Origin: Blakeslea trispora
Lineage: Eukaryota; Mucoromycota; Mucoromycetes; Mucorales; Choanephoraceae
Reading direction: 5' to 3'
Assembly (NCBI GenBank): GCA_025331445.1
Contig: JAIWNE010000004.1
Span: 186,001 to 250,000, forward strand
Length of the DNA stretch: 64,000 nucleotides
Part shown: piece by piece, positions 1 to 13,575 of the stretch
Layout of the letters: every line of letters begins with the position of its first letter
Position numbering within the stretch: the first letter of the stretch is position 1
Translations under genes and position numbers: made by a program
Notes under the pieces: model-generated
What the model was told of the DNA's origin: nothing
What the model saw: only the letters and a program-made list of their open reading frames with translations
Database searches by the model: none

Positions 1-366
1 ATCATCTATGTGTGTATGATTATTCGAAGATTTCCATGGAAATGCCCTCGCCCTGACAGAGACGTGTCTTTTCAAAAATTTGTACGGCCAGAAAGCAACG
101 AACCAAAGAAACTGTTTAGTTTACTGCCTAGTTACGCAAGACCCTGTATATCGCAAATCTTAGTGACAGATCCGCAAGAACGTTGGCTAATTCGAAATGT
201 ACTCGAAGATACATGGGTCCGCAACATAGACGCATGCATGCCTGAGCAACCTGCTAGTAATCATCCTCACCATTTGTTTGTTGCATCTAAAGAACATCTC
301 GATCATCTTGTTGTCTTACCCAAGCGTGATGAGAGCCAGGATAAATCTCGTTCAAAGAGATCATAG
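1..366 (+). CDS. HAL5/NPR-like Ser/Thr protein kinase, C-terminal part (5' end outside window)
   Basis: The frame is open from base 1 to the TAG at 364-366, so only the last ~121 residues are present. The protein begins inside the C-lobe (IIYVCMIIRRFPWKCPRP), which resembles the subdomain IX-X region of the fungal HAL4/HAL5/NPR kinases, where a CM-x-RRFPW-like segment is usual. A later segment, TDPQERWLIRNVLEDTWVRNI, matches the conserved subdomain XI end (DPxxR...I..D.W). The ~45 residues after it are a hydrophilic tail. In yeast these kinases regulate plasma-membrane transporters and ion homeostasis; that role here is inferred from family only. An AATAAA-like polyadenylation signal lies about 20 bases after the stop. 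The internal ATG at 25 is a methionine in the kinase fold and not a start. Confidence 0.8.
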   Translation: MIYVCMIIRRFPWKCPRPDRDVSFQKFVRPESNEPKKLFSLLPSYARPCISQILVTDPQERWLIRNVLEDTWVRNIDACMPEQPASNHPHHLFVASKEHLDHLVVLPKRDESQDKSRSKRS

Positions 367-3300
367 ACGTAAAGACTAAAATACCAATAAAAGCAAAACT
401 AAAAAGGATCCATTTATGTTGTACTCTTACTCCTCTTTCTTTTTTTTTGTTTGTTCTTCTTTAAAGTGGACGCCAAAGTAAACATTGATACGCTATGTAC
501 ATACACATGCGTGTAACCACGCAAATCTTGGTGCTGTCAAACATTCATACTTGGTCAATGCTTCTAGGAACTGTGTGACTACAAGAAGACATAGTTGAAT
601 TATTTATTTGTATTCACGCTTTATTACCTGATCTTGTACAATCGCTCTTTTTCTTTTCAATATAAAAATATTGTAGTCGTAGCTTGAACAACAACAGTTA
701 AACATAAGGATCCTGTGACTGACGCACACCGTTTAGCCTAAAGACAAATTGCTAGTATTCTGCTTGATTACATCATTGTTGTTAACAGTTATATGTGCAT
801 CTCACTAACGCGAGTAGCTGGTGCGTTCAACTTCAAAACTGAAACTTTTTAGCTCAACTACCAGGACTAGTTGGAATGATATAAGCCATGTAAGGCAAAA
901 TGTCATATGTCATGTGATATCTAAATAATCCAAGCAACTAATCTACATTAAAACGAGCTGATAGATAGTAAGCTATTAGCCGAGCACTGTTGTAAATGTA
1001 TGTCCATGAAACTATTACAATACGTGTTTACCTTTCTCCTTTTTTTTTATAAAAATAAGCAGTTGTGTATCATATATAGCTCAGTTCACGTAATTTTAGG
1101 CTACCACAATGAAGCTGAACAAGACAGGAATTCATTTCTGATCCGTTTAATAGAGAGAGATTGTCAGAGAACATATAGGTAATGTCGCTTGTTCATGCTT
1201 TATAAGGTAGATTGACTACTTTAATGGTCGATATTGTCAGTGACTAAGGCATTGGTGGTTATGTTTTATATATAACTTTTGCCATATATCAATATACATC
1301 CTTTCTTTTTGTTTGACAATGTATGGAGTTATAATGGTATTACCAACAAGACAGAAAGAAGAGACTATCCTTCCTTGATGTACGAAAGAGATTATTGCGA
1401 CTTACTGATTCTCTCTTGTCAATACAAAGAATATAAGCTAATTAGCTGTGTATGTGATATGTAGACAGCTATATAACATCTGCGTATCTCTACTTTTGCT
1501 TCAATAGCTGGTCTCTCATATGGCTGGCCAGCTTGAATAAATGAAATACTCATCAATTTTGATAGGCCTACGGTCAAGACTTTCATAATAACCAATAATC
1601 AATTCCACTCTAAAAGATTTTAAAAATATATTCTACAAGCATTCAAGTGCTTTAGTATGCATTGTTCTTGTTGTATGAAGCTCTTTTTTTTTCTTGGAAA
1701 ATTTCATGCTGTTTTGGTTGCAAGTGACATTTTCTTGCTTAAATGTACTTTGTAAGGTTGCAACTTTAAACCTATTTTGAAGTAATCGAACTCGCGATAC
1801 TCTTTTTCTGTCACCATATTGAGATGCGATTTATAAGAGTGTATAGTGCAAAGATACGAGAAAAGTGTAAAGCGCAATTTGCACCTTTGTGGCTTGATAC
1901 GTAGTATTCAAGCTCTATGTGTTCAGTATGTAGATTTTGTCTGCTCTCCAACATTCAAGCATTGAGAGTAGAGCGACTATACTCTTCTCTAGACAACAAA
2001 AAAGTCATAACAATTTTGATGGTGCGCTCAAGTCCAAAAAGAGATTCTGAAAAAGCTTGTGTGGACATCATCCTTTCAATCATGATAGAGAAGGGGATAC
2101 AGTGTATTCCAATAAAGTAAATCAATGTGAATCTAAACTAATTTGATAGATTGGAACTAACGAAAAATCAAATTAAGACATTTAATTCATATATCAGAAA
2201 GGTTATTGTTTCTCAAGCTTTGATCTGATTGGCTCACGTTCTCCTGTACTGTCCAGCTCTTGTGTAACAACCGGTTCAACATTAAGGCGAAAAGTAGAAT
2301 ATATGACGATTTCCAGGTAGCACATTCCAAGTTAGCCATGCAAAAAAACAGACATGCTTTCCAATTGGCTTAGCTTTATCCTGGTAAATAAGGTGTAGTA
2401 AATCACTTTTGCTGCTCATACAAACAAACTGAATAACAATAAAGACACTTGGGAAACTATTCCTCAAAGACAAAAAAGCAACAAATGGCGTAAAATTATG
2501 CAGTGAACTCCTTTTCTTTCAGTTGGTTCATATTCTGAAACAATGAATCAGGGTTTATATCCTTTTACTTTTTTTAATGTCGAGATACATGTAGATTAAA
2601 AACTTCCCTGGCAGGACTTAAAGCTGCACTTGAGGGCATATAGAAGTACTAGTGGTGTCAATGAAGTTCTAAAGAAAGGGTAACTAAAAAAGAATGTACC
2701 ATTTGTCATTTATAAGATGCGGGGAAAGTCATTTATCGGATTTTATAACTTTGTGATCACTACACCAATTTCGGTGTCTAAAACAAAGAAGTCCAAAAAA
2801 CATCCCCACAATAAAAAAAAATGCAAGCAAGAGGGGAGGGGGAAAGGACGGAGAGGGATGAAGGATTATGTACGTGTGCTTCTTTGTTTTTCCGTTGTAA
2901 ACTAAAAGAAAGGCCGGTTTTCTATTTAAAACAGATAGATAAAGGGGGGAAGAAAAGGTTTAAGCAATGTTGGTCGGGATGTCATATTTTTTCATGGCCC
3001 GGACGGCTTTTTTTTGTATTTTACTTGGCCCTGTTACTACAAGACATCATTATCGAATTGCTGCTTATCTCAGCGCATATCTCTAACCTCAAGTGATAGA
3101 CTAATCGTTTATGTCTTCTCTTACTTTTTTTGTGTATAGGAAGCCAGAATGCATAAGATCCTCAAGTGGAAATGCAGCCCTATGCAAAGCTGAAGTGATT
3201 TTTTCTTTTGTTAGTGTTCTTTGCAATGATAAAATAACAGAGCTTAATTTTATACTTTGTTTTTCTCAGATTCATGTGAAATGGCCGCACCACATGTTTC

Positions 3301-3520
3301 ATTGGAAATGGATAATTTTCAAGTCCTTTGTGTAGCCTGCCCGAATTTGGCTGGGTGACAGCAATCACAAAAAAAATTCGGTTTAGAATATATATACATC
3401 TAACCATAACTTCTTTTTTTCTTTTTTCTTCTTTTTTTTCCTTTAACCCCCCCTCTCTTCATATATTTTCTTTTTCTTTTTGTTTTTTGCTTAGGCAGAG
3501 CTTACACTAAGTAAAACAAA
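367..3520. other. 3.15 kb spacer without a supported gene
   Basis: I see only short reading frames (all under 95 codons) with no recognisable domain, no mutual splice continuity and no tRNA-like A/B boxes. The last ~120 bases (3400-3520) form a strong pyrimidine tract with C7 and T runs just upstream of the aconitase start, typical of a fungal core promoter/5' UTR. Confidence 0.5.
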
Positions 3521-6108
3521 ATGCTCTCTTCCAACAACTTCCTCAGAGCTGCTAAGGTAATAACCACGTCTACTGCTTTCAATAAATTTTATTTATTCAT
3601 CATCATTATTTATTCCATTAGGCTTTTGCCCCCGCTATCAGAACTCACGTTCCTGCTCGTACCTACGCTCAAGCTGGTACTAACTGGGCTGCCCAAAAGG
3701 TTGCTATGTCCAACCTTGAGCAAGACAAGTTCATCAACTATCAAAGAATTGAAGATAACCTTCAAATCGTTCGTAAGAGGTAAATAAAAAAAATTTTTTT
3801 TTTTTTTTTTCGTGTGTGTGTGTATATATGTTAGCACTGTTACATTGCGGAGTGTAGGATGTGGGGAGGGAAAAAAAAATAGGCGAAATCATAAGGGGGG
3901 ACCCTAACAAGTAAACAAAATGCTAATATTTGTTGTAATAGATTGAACCGTCCCTTGACCCTCTCTGAAAAGGTCGTCTACGGTCACTTGGATGATGCTG
4001 AAAACCAAGACATTGTTCGTGGTCAATCTTACCTCAAGCTCCGTCCTGATCGTGTTGCTTGTCAAGATGCCACCGCCCAAATGGCTCTTCTCCAATTCAT
4101 GTCTGCTGGTCTCCCTAACGTTGCTGTTCCCTCTACTGTCCACTGTGATCACTTGATTGAAGCTCAAGTTGGTGGTCCTAAGGATTTGGCTCGTGCCATT
4201 GATATCAACAAGGAAGTCTATGACTTCTTGGCCACTGCCACTGCCAAGTACGGTCTCGGTTTCTGGAAGCCAGGATCTGGTATTATTCACCAAATTATCC
4301 TTGAAAACTATGCTTTCCCTGGTGGTCTTATGATCGGTACTGACTCTCACACTCCTAACGCTGGTGGTCTTGGTATGGTTGCCATCGGTGTCGGTGGTGC
4401 TGATGCTGTTGATGTTATGGCTGACATCCCTTGGGAACTCAAGTGTCCTAAGGTCATTGGTGTTAAGCTTAACGGTAAGCTCAACGGCTGGACCTCTCCT
4501 AAGGATATCATCCTTAAGGTTGCTGGTATCTTGACTGTCAAGGGTGGTACTGGTGCCATTGTTGAATACTTCGGTGAAGGTGTCAACTCCTTCTCTTGTA
4601 CTGGTATGGCTACCATCTGTAACATGGGTGCTGAAATCGGTGCTACCACCTCCATGTTCCCCTTCAACGAACGTATGGGTGACTACCTCCGTGCTACCAA
4701 CCGTGGTGCTATCGCTGATTACGCTAAGGCCTTCTCTCACAACCTCCGTGCTGATGAAAATGCTCAATACGACGAAGTCATCGAAATCGATCTTGATACC
4801 CTCGAACCTCACATCAACGGTCCTTTCACTCCTGATTTGGCCACTCCTCTCTCCAAGTTCAAGGAAACCGCCATCAAGAACGACTGGCCCCAAGAACTTA
4901 AGGTTGGTTTGATCGGTTCTTGTACCAACTCCTCTTACGAAGACATGACCCGTTCTGCTTCTCTCATCAACCAAGCCAACGAACACGGTGTCAAGCTCAA
5001 GTCCAAGTACACTGTCACTCCTGGTTCCGAACAAATCCGTGCCACCATTGAACGTGATGGTATCATGGACACCTTCACCAACGCTGGTGGTGTTGTTCTC
5101 GCTAACGCCTGTGGTCCTTGTATCGGTCAATGGGATCGTCAAGACATCAAGAAGGGTGACAAGAACTCTATCATCACCTCTTACAACCGTAACTTCACTG
5201 GTCGTAACGATGCTAACCCTCAAACCCACGCTTTCGTTGCCTCTCCTGAAATCGTTACTGCCTTGGCCATTGCTGGTGACATGCACTTCAACCCCATGAC
5301 TGACTCTCTCGTCGGTGCTGATGGTAACCCCTTCAAGCTTCAACCTCCTTCTGGTGAAGCCCTCCCTGCTCGTGGTTACGATGCTGGTGAAAACACTTAC
5401 CAAGCTCCTCCCTCTGACCGTTCCAGCGTTAACGTTGCCGTTGACCCCAAGTCTAACCGTCTTCAACTCTTGGAACCTTTCGAAAAGTGGAACGGTAAGG
5501 ACATCAACGAAGTCCCTATCCTTATCAAGGCTAAGGGTAAGTGTACCACTGATCACATCTCTATGGCCGGTCCCTGGCTCAAGTACCGTGGTCACTTGGA
5601 CAACATTTCCAACAACTTCTTGATTGGTGCCACTTCCAACGAAGGTAATGTCAACAGTGTCAAGAACGCTTTCACTGGTGAATACGGTGCTGTCCCTGAA
5701 GTTGCTCGTGACTACAAGGCCAGAGGTATCAAGTGGGTCGTCTTCGGTGACGAAAACTACGGTGAAGGTTCTTCTCGTGAACACGCTGCTTTGGAACCCC
5801 GTTTCCTTAACGGTGCTGCTGTCATCACCAAGTCTTTCGCTCGTATTCACGAAACCAACTTGAAGAAGCAAGGTATGCTTCCTTTGACCTTCGCTAACCC
5901 TGCCGATTACGATCTCGTTGAAACTGATGACAAGGTCTCTATCCTCGGTTTGACTGACTTCCAACCTGGTAAGCAATTGACTGTTCGTCTCACCAAGAAG
6001 AATGGTTCCACCAAGGACATTCCTGTCAACCACACCTTCAACGAAGGTCAAATCAAGTGGTTCAAGCACGGTTCTGCCCTTAACCTCATGAAGGAACAAG
6101 CCCATTAA
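3521..6108 (+). CDS. ACO1: aconitate hydratase, mitochondrial
   Basis: Exons 3521-3556, 3622-3779 and 3942-6108 join in frame into 786 residues, close to yeast Aco1 (778). The enzyme interconverts citrate and isocitrate in the TCA cycle. The N-terminus ([12 protein letters not shown] then [15 protein letters not shown]) is a basic, Ser/Arg-rich mitochondrial presequence split by the first intron. The three Fe-S cluster cysteines are visible as GSCTNS (Cys392) and [10 protein letters not shown] (Cys455, Cys458). The C-terminal swivel domain carries the [14 protein letters not shown] substrate-binding segment. Introns are 65 and 162 nt with GT-AG ends. Codon choice is extremely biased (GGT, GCT, CTC, AAC, AAG), as expected of a highly expressed gene; this bias also removes stops from the opposite strand. 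No defect is seen. Confidence 0.97.
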
Positions 6109-7187
6109 ATTCCTTAAAAATCCATTCTCACTTTTCTTTATCCTTTTTGATTTCAAATCTCTAAAATGTAATTAATAAACCTGTAAAAAATAGAAAAATA
6201 ATATTAAAATAATGGACGAGGGCGATCTCTAAACAAAACAGAGGGAAGCTTGTGTATGAGTGCGTGTTGAAGTATTTTTTCTACTAAATAAGTGCTAAGG
6301 ACATGAACATCCTCTCAATAGCTTTACTAACTTAAAGTGCTTTCTTTGCATTGGTTGGATACTTGAAGTTCAAATCAGTGTCACATGAACGGAGTCAAAA
6401 AGCAGGATTGTATCAAATCTACTGCCTCTTTGATGATGAAAAGTATGTGTAGTAGTTTTCTTTTAGAGCTACCATTTAGCCTAGAGCTTCACTTTTGATG
6501 TGCAGCTCATTTGAAGACAAGTGATTGACTAGAACTTTATATCAATGCCTTTAGAATCAGAGGAGGTATTGTGTCTAAAACAAATTAAGATCCTTCTGTA
6601 TTTGCTTATATATCTTCAACAAAATTAACTCCTAAAAATGGAATAACTGTTACTAAGGATGTCTCAGTTCTGCCCTCATTATGATTCAAAAGGACTTTTA
6701 TTCAATCCGATAAAGCGACTGTGGTACTCCATCATTGAAACAAACTCTTCACTGGTACTCATAATTATGCTATCCTTTATTCGCATGCAAGTTCGTCTAG
6801 GATGATGGAACAAGTCAGTGTAGATTGTTGAGGAAAAAAAAAGCTTAGAAACATAAATCAAAAGATAGTTCTGAAGCCATCCTCCACTCTTTCTTTTCAA
6901 TAAGTCAACGTGTTATATTAGTGGTGAAGGGTTTTATCTTAATTAGTGATTGAAAGGCAGAATGATAGTACAATACTACATTGATGAAAGTACTTAAGTT
7001 ACATGAAAAGTTCATTTCCTAAAGCAGAATATGGTGATTGTTTAAAAAAAAAAAAGGTTAAAATAAAAACTCAGATTTAGTAGTGGGAAATTCATAAGCA
7101 TAAAAAAGAAGTTGCAATTTCCTTTTTTTCTTAACTTTACATCTTTGTTTATTATTGTTTCAGAAGGGGGGAAAGTTTTTGTCCAAT
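6109..7187. other. 1.1 kb spacer between ACO1 and the beta-galactosidase gene
   Basis: The first ~80 bases contain the likely ACO1 3' UTR with AATAAA-like signals (around 6170-6180). Beyond that I see no coding, RNA or repeat structure. Confidence 0.5.
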
Positions 7188-10100
7188 ATGGCCCAACTTT
7201 TCTCTTTGTTTGCAGTAATACCGGTTCTTTTAGGAGGGCTCGCGTATTATACACACTTCAGAACATATGGTGATCTCGACATAACAACAGCTTCAGTTGC
7301 ATATGACCGCGCTAAATATCATGAAATTCTTGATTGGGACAAGTACGCGTTGACAATTCATGGTGAGCCTACACAAATACATTCAGGCGAATTTCATTAC
7401 TGGAGAATACCCGATAGAGAGCGTTGGCAACCAATCTTAAAGCAATACAAAAATATGGGTTTCAACACCATTCGTATCTATTTTCATTGGGGTTATCACT
7501 CTCCTAACGAAGATGTATACAACTTTGAAGGCAACCGAGATATTGAATTCCTACTTGACTTATGTGAAGAGCTCGAGCTATTTGTTCTTGCTGCTCCTGG
7601 TCCCTACATTTGTGCAGAAACACAGGCAGGTGGATATCCAAGCTGGCTTGTTGCTAAAAGAGAGCTAAATATACGTCATAATTTCCTGATGCTCTGGCGT
7701 ATTTATGACTCTAAATTTGCCAACTATGAAATCCAATGGATTAATCAAATCATGCCTATTCTGGCTAAACATCAAATTACTGAGAACAAGCCAGGCAAAA
7801 GAGGATGTGTGATTGGTGTCCAAATCGATAACGAACTTTTTGAAACAATGGCAAACATCTTACCCATCGGTTTGCATGATCAAATGAGAGTGCTAGCCAA
7901 AGCGACAAGAGATGCAGGTATTACAGTTCCTTTATTCACAAACGATGGATTTGAAGAAGGCGGCTGGGTTCCCCGCCCTGATGAAAATAAGAAGTTTTGG
8001 TCAAAGAAGAAATTCGGTATTGATCTCTATGGTTTCGACAAATATGTCAGTAAGTGTTTTGCTTTATGTAATCTGTATTTTCCCTCACTGTCTTTCTCTT
8101 CTATCCCCAGTCTTTGCTCCTTCAAGCTCGCCTAAATCATGGCTTATCGACAGTGGAGTATCAGTAGGATCATGGGAAGAATGGAATCCCAAAAATGTAG
8201 AGAAGTCTATGGACAACTTGGAAAAGAAAGTGAGAAGCTTTGGCGGTGGCGCTAAAGACTCACCCATGTTTATTCCTGAACTTCAAGGTGGTTGGTTTAA
8301 TCATTACCAACTACAGCATACCTATGATCAGATTTTCGACTTTTATGGTGATGAATACACAAAGCTTATATTGGAGTCATCCTTAGCTCAAGGCGTTACA
8401 ATGGCAAGCACTTATATTATTTATGGTGGTACAAACTGGGGAGCTATTGGTGATCCGTAAGTAGAATTACTACAACTTTTCTTTTTCTCGAAAACAAAAC
8501 TTATGTATCTATATTGGTAGAGATGTTTATACTTCTTATGACTATTCTGGATGTATACGTGAGTTCGGCATGCTCTCTTCAAGAGGTCGAAATGTCAGGA
8601 AGACTATGCTATTGACTCGTTCTTTTGATCCTTATTTTACAATGACTGAGCGTGTTACACGACCTAATGTCAAGCCTTCTATTTCACATGTCTTGAATCT
8701 TCAGCGTGAAGCTGTTAGTGGTGATCAGAATGTTACATTTACCTTTTTAAGAAATTTTGATCGAAAGAAGCGCGAGACATTTGATATCACTGTAAAAGAA
8801 GAAACGGGCTCCTTGACTGTGAGCTGCTTTTTGCCTTACAAAACTTCATTTATTGCTGTTGGTAATTACACTGCAGCAAATGGTGCTCATTTGATCTTTT
8901 CGGCTATTCCCATCTTGACTCGTCTGGTGAGTCCAAACGGCAAGGATGAAGTCTGGATAGTAGAACCAAATATAGTTGGTTCTATGGCTTTTGCAAACAA
9001 AGAAATGCAAATATCTGGAAACATGCAAGATAGTTCTTTACGTAGCGATGGCCCTGGTGTTATACTTTCATTTGTTGCTGATCATGGATGGACCAAGCTA
9101 GAAACAACTGAAGGAAACCTCTATATCATCGGATTAACACGACAAGATGCAGGTACTGCCTTTGCTCATTTCGAAGAGCCTTACTGGAATCAAGGCACAA
9201 AGCGCTATCCATCTTTTATTGCTTGGGGTGCCGATAACTTCTATTTCGATAAAAAGACCCGTCAACTTGAAATCAACCATCGACGCACAGAGGAGCAAGT
9301 ACATTTGGTTTCCTTTGATCAACTCTCTGAACTCTCCAATAGTGACACTTATGATGTTCCTGTCGTCCGTACGTTCAAATATAAAGCACAAAAGCATGAG
9401 CCTGTTCATGTGAAGATGGACTATACTCACTGGGAGAGCCGTGCAGTTCGATTCAACGAACTGCCTTGGGAAAATGTCAAGCGCTTGAGTGAAAATGGAA
9501 GTGCTATCTTTGATGCAATTGATTACCATTACACTAGCGGCCATGTCTTGTATCGCACTCAATTCAGAACACCCGACTCAGAGCATCCCAAAGTCTCTCT
9601 TTCCTTAAATATGCGTAACCGTGCGACTATCATCTTAAACGGCCATATCATTGGTGGACATACTACTTACTCTCGTCAATTGTTTATGCCTGGTGCCAAA
9701 ATTGGTCCCGACCCATACTTTATTGGTTCCAAGTCCTACGAACTTGCTCCTTATTTGTCCCGCTCAGATAACCTTGAAAATGAATTGATTGTCCTTGTCG
9801 AAAGCTTTGGTCTCAATCGTCAAGCTTTCGTTATGAATGATGTTCGCAATCCTCGTGGTATAATTAGCGCCAAGTTCAGCGGCCTCTCCAAATCTCCTGA
9901 ATGGGAAATCACTGGTGTCGACGTACGAAAATTGAGTAATCCCTATAATACAACTGGTTTTCCTGATGAGATCGTCTCTTCAGACTGGGAATCCTTCAAA
10001 GAGGTCCAATTAGCCAAGGAGAAATGTATAATCCCACTCAAAGTGACACAGGGTGTACAGTGGCTCCGCTTCCGATTCGATAACATCCACAAATCCTCCT

Positions 10101-10417
10101 CATCCTTGTACAACATTCCACTTCGACTTCACTTAGATGGCAGCTGGACAGCTATGGTCTTCTTGAATGATGTGTTTGTTGCCAGATATTATGGTAATGG
10201 TGACGGTCCTCAACATGACTTTTATCTGCCCGACGGACTTGTTCACGCCAAGAACAATCAGGTTAAAATACTTGCTTATACATGGGAAGATACTGAAGCA
10301 GAGCTCCATATATCGGGATGGCCAGTGCTTGCTGATAGTGGCAATGTCATCACACACTATACCGAAGAGAGTATACCTTCTGAATACATGATTTTTAAGG
10401 AATCTGTCAGCTTATAA
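7188..10417 (+). CDS. GH35 beta-galactosidase family protein, membrane-anchored or secreted
   Basis: Exons 7188-8049, 8111-8456 and 8521-10417 give 1034 residues. The ATG at 7188 is chosen because the frame upstream lacks another ATG and because it starts a hydrophobic signal/anchor (LFSLFAVIPVLLGGLAYY, residues ~4-21). GH35 hallmarks follow: IHSGEFHYWRIP, YFHWGYHSP, the signature GPYICAETQAGGYPSWL, the presumed acid/base Glu216 in QIDNE and the presumed nucleophile Glu344 in IPELQGGW. The second half holds the beta-rich jelly-roll domains usual in ~1000-residue fungal GH35 enzymes. It should hydrolyse terminal beta-galactosides outside the cell or at the cell surface. Introns are 61 and 64 nt. 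No defect is seen. Confidence 0.93.
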
Positions 10418-11155
10418 ATGTATTTTTTAAGCAAACGCAATTAAATTAGGTTATTACAAAATAAAATTTATTAATTCGAAAGAAATATGACTTTTTTTTT
10501 TCTTCAATACCTTTAGCTGTGCGATTGAAAACACAAAGAGCCAAGTGCTTAATTGTCTAGTTAAAGAAAAAAGAGAGAGCAAAATTGCATTCTACAGCAT
10601 AGTAGTTGTCATTGTTGGACAATCAGAGGTAACAGGATGAAGTGTTTCGAATAAAAGACAATACGATAAGCCTCGAGCTCTATCTCAAGGCAAAATCTCA
10701 AAAAGGCGATTTACTGCTCCAAACCCCCACAAGACAAATCGACTTTGTCCAACTGTGTCTTAATTTTAGGTTTAGAAATGTTGAAGTCAGACAGCTATAA
10801 ACTAGTCTCTTTTTTTTTAGGTTTCCAGAGATAAGCAGGAGAAAGAGTAGTACAAAGGGGGTAAGGACAGAGAGCCAATGCTTTTTTTGTTTCGTCTTTC
10901 TTTGGATGACAAAGTGCTCATTCTCTAGAAAAGAATTCATTCCTATGAATGAACATTGAAAGTCTCAAAGACATAGGTCACAGTTTAAAAAAAAATTAGT
11001 GTCCCATTTTGCGGACCTTAAAAGAGGAAACCAATCGTCTTGAAAAAGGAGATCATTGTCTGTTAAGTTCACATACGCATTTTATATTTCTTTTTTACAC
11101 CTTTTTTTTTTCTTTTTTGTCAAATCGAGAAGAACAGTTTATAGCCAACGCGAAA
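10418..11155. other. 738-base spacer
   Basis: It contains the beta-galactosidase 3' end (AATAAA-like sequences near 10460) and a T-rich tract at 11090-11125 before the next start. Nothing else is recognisable. Confidence 0.5.
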
Positions 11156-13575
11156 ATGGAAGATATTCAATCTTCTTTATCTGTTGCTTCTCAACACTTT
11201 GATCATGGACAAATAAAAGTAATTCGATACATTTACCAGTATTTGGCTTTTTATTTTTATTGATGATAATTTATCTTCCAGGATGCATATAGTATATTCT
11301 TAACAACTGCACAAAATGCTCTACAACCTTTGTTTGATACAAAATTTATCCATTGTTGTAAGAAAGCTATTTGAAGAAAAGTGCACTGTTTATACTTTTC
11401 ACTTTCTAACTGTGTCAATAGCTGTTGTATCGAAACCACAGAATTCGACTGCATTGATTTCAGTTCTGCACCTATGCCTTGATCACATTGAGAAGATTTT
11501 GGAGCATCATTCAGTCTCAGCAAAGGCTCCTCGTCCTCCAATACCGCCAAAACCAATGCATGTTAGCAAGCCAACCTTGCCACCGAAACCATTAACGGTT
11601 ACACCACCAGTACCAGTTCCATCGAGAAGTGCAGTAAAGCGCTCTTTGTCTGACCACCAAAGTAAGGGAAATCATTTCCATAATTATTACATAAATATTT
11701 GAATAATGAACACACACACTAGAGCATCGTTTATTAAAGTTTCTTTTTATAGTCATTGTAACTCAGCAACCAGAACAAAGGACATATACCCGATCCAATT
11801 CATGCTCGATAGATGAAGCTGTGCCTGATGGAGAAGTCGATCCTAATCATCTTGTGCCAGCACAAACGAACAGCAACGATAGTCTTCCAAACGCTACTAC
11901 AACAAAGATTGATAATGTGCCCAATATACCAGTACCTCCTCTACTTACTTCACATCGCATGCTACAAAGTAAACTAGATGAGCTTGAGTCTTCTATCAAG
12001 GAATTTCGACTTCAAAGGACTCAAATAGGCATTCAGGATACCCAAAAGATTTACGATCTCGATGCAGCTATTGCCAAATACACTCCTTATGTTGCTGAAG
12101 CGAAACACACATTAAATCGTGTGCGTACTCTCTATATGAGTGCAGCCACCATTCCTAGCATTTTACATTTTCAACCAGTACTTGTTGCTTACCAGCTCAC
12201 ACGCATAGAGTCTACTATATTTATGGCCATCCCTTCACATGCTTTATTGACACACTCGCCAAAGTCCCCTCATCCTCGCATCGTTGCTTCATCCGACTTT
12301 TTCAACTATATCACTAGATGGATTGAGCATTCTATCCTTTTACCTCAAGAAGCTTCGGTGCGATCTCAACATATTAACCACTGGATTAAGATTGCCTGGA
12401 AATGTCAAGAGTTGAACAACTACCAAACACTGAAGGCCATTGTCTCGGCATTGGGTACTCCACCAGTGCAACGGCTGAAACGTACCTGGGCATATATTCC
12501 CAGAAAAAGTTTAGCTCGCTTAGAGGCTATGAACGAGCTTATGTCCGAAACAAACAACTATGGAAGGTATCGAGAACATATGGGCATTGTGTCAACTGCA
12601 GTATTGAATGGAAAGAGTGTTGACTCGATCCAGTCTGAGCATCTGAAGAAACCCACTGTACCATTTTTAGGAACATTCATTCATGATATGACCTATCTGT
12701 TAGCAGCTGTAAATCAAGAGCAAAAAGAGAAAGACCCGCGCATCCTTAAATTATTAGCGATTTTAAGCAAATTTCAATCTACACCCAATTATGATAGAAA
12801 ACCAGCTAGCCATATTCTGAAGAAGTCTCAGTCTCAAGCACGACCTTCTCTATCTCAGGCTATTCATCGAAGTAAATCCAGTTTTGGTAGACTAGGTGGT
12901 GCAATCGGTTTTGGTGGCAACAATGCAGACAGCAGCAGCACGAATGATGCCTCTAGTACCAACTTTAATGATACAACAGACGATCTCAATGCTGAAGAAC
13001 AGCAGAGCTTAGTGACTCAGTATATTCTGATGCGCCCATGGGTGAGCCAGACGATGGTCGACGAGCTAAGCTTACTTCGCGAGCCACCCATAGCTACTAG
13101 ATGTACAGGTAGAGCTAACAGCATTTCAAATTCTGTAATGAGCAGCACAAATTCGTTGATGCTCGTTGGCAACCAGAACTATACCACAAACAACCCATCT
13201 GTGATCAGCAGTAGTAGACCTACTAGTTTTGAAGATCATCACACAGCCCGTTCCTATATTTATGGCAGAGACTCAGCACAAACATCGATACCTTTGACAT
13301 CTTCGTCCACATTTGAAGACGAAGATGAGGACGAAGAAGTATTATCATCGCCGGCGAGTGCTTCTTATCCAGACATACCATCTGCCAAGCCAGATAATCA
13401 TCATTTTTGGAGTGATCCAGTCATCAACATGTATAACAAAGGTAATTCTTATTTCTTCTTGCCCAAGGAGTATAACATGCTAATCCAACCATGTTCTTAT
13501 TCGGTAGAAGCAGCACCCACTGTACCTCCTCGGCCAAGTCCTTCTTACAGAGCAAACCCTACTTTAAGATCCTAG
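11156..13575 (+). CDS. Ras guanine-nucleotide exchange factor (CDC25-homology domain)
   Basis: Exons 11156-11218, 11282-11357, 11422-11661 and 11753-13575 join in frame to 733 residues. Residues 1-80 are helical and resemble a MIT-type bundle (SVASQHFDHGQIK, then DAYSIFLTTAQNAL). A proline-rich linker with PPIPPKP and LPPKPL motifs offers SH3 ligands. Residues ~255-500 form the RasGEF catalytic domain (HINHWIKIAWKCQELNNYQ, TLKAIVSALGTPPVQRLKRTW, VPFLGTFIHDMTYLLAA). The tail is Ser-rich with an acidic block (FEDEDEDEEV). It should activate a Ras-family GTPase; the partner is unknown. The last exon holds a possible extra intron, 13442-13507 (66 nt, GT-AG, no stop, multiple of 3); its removal would shorten the tail by 22 residues. 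Confidence 0.9.

Noticed and set aside
2717..3407. Overlapping 60-90 codon frames upstream of ACO1
   Set aside because: Lys/Arg- and Phe-rich products of simple-sequence DNA, with no ATG context, domain or splice continuity.
3904..6156. A 750-codon open frame antisense to aconitase
   Set aside because: Its composition is an artefact of the extreme codon bias of ACO1 (few TTA, CTA and TCA codons leave no antisense stops). It has no domain, no known-family motif and no splice or promoter support.
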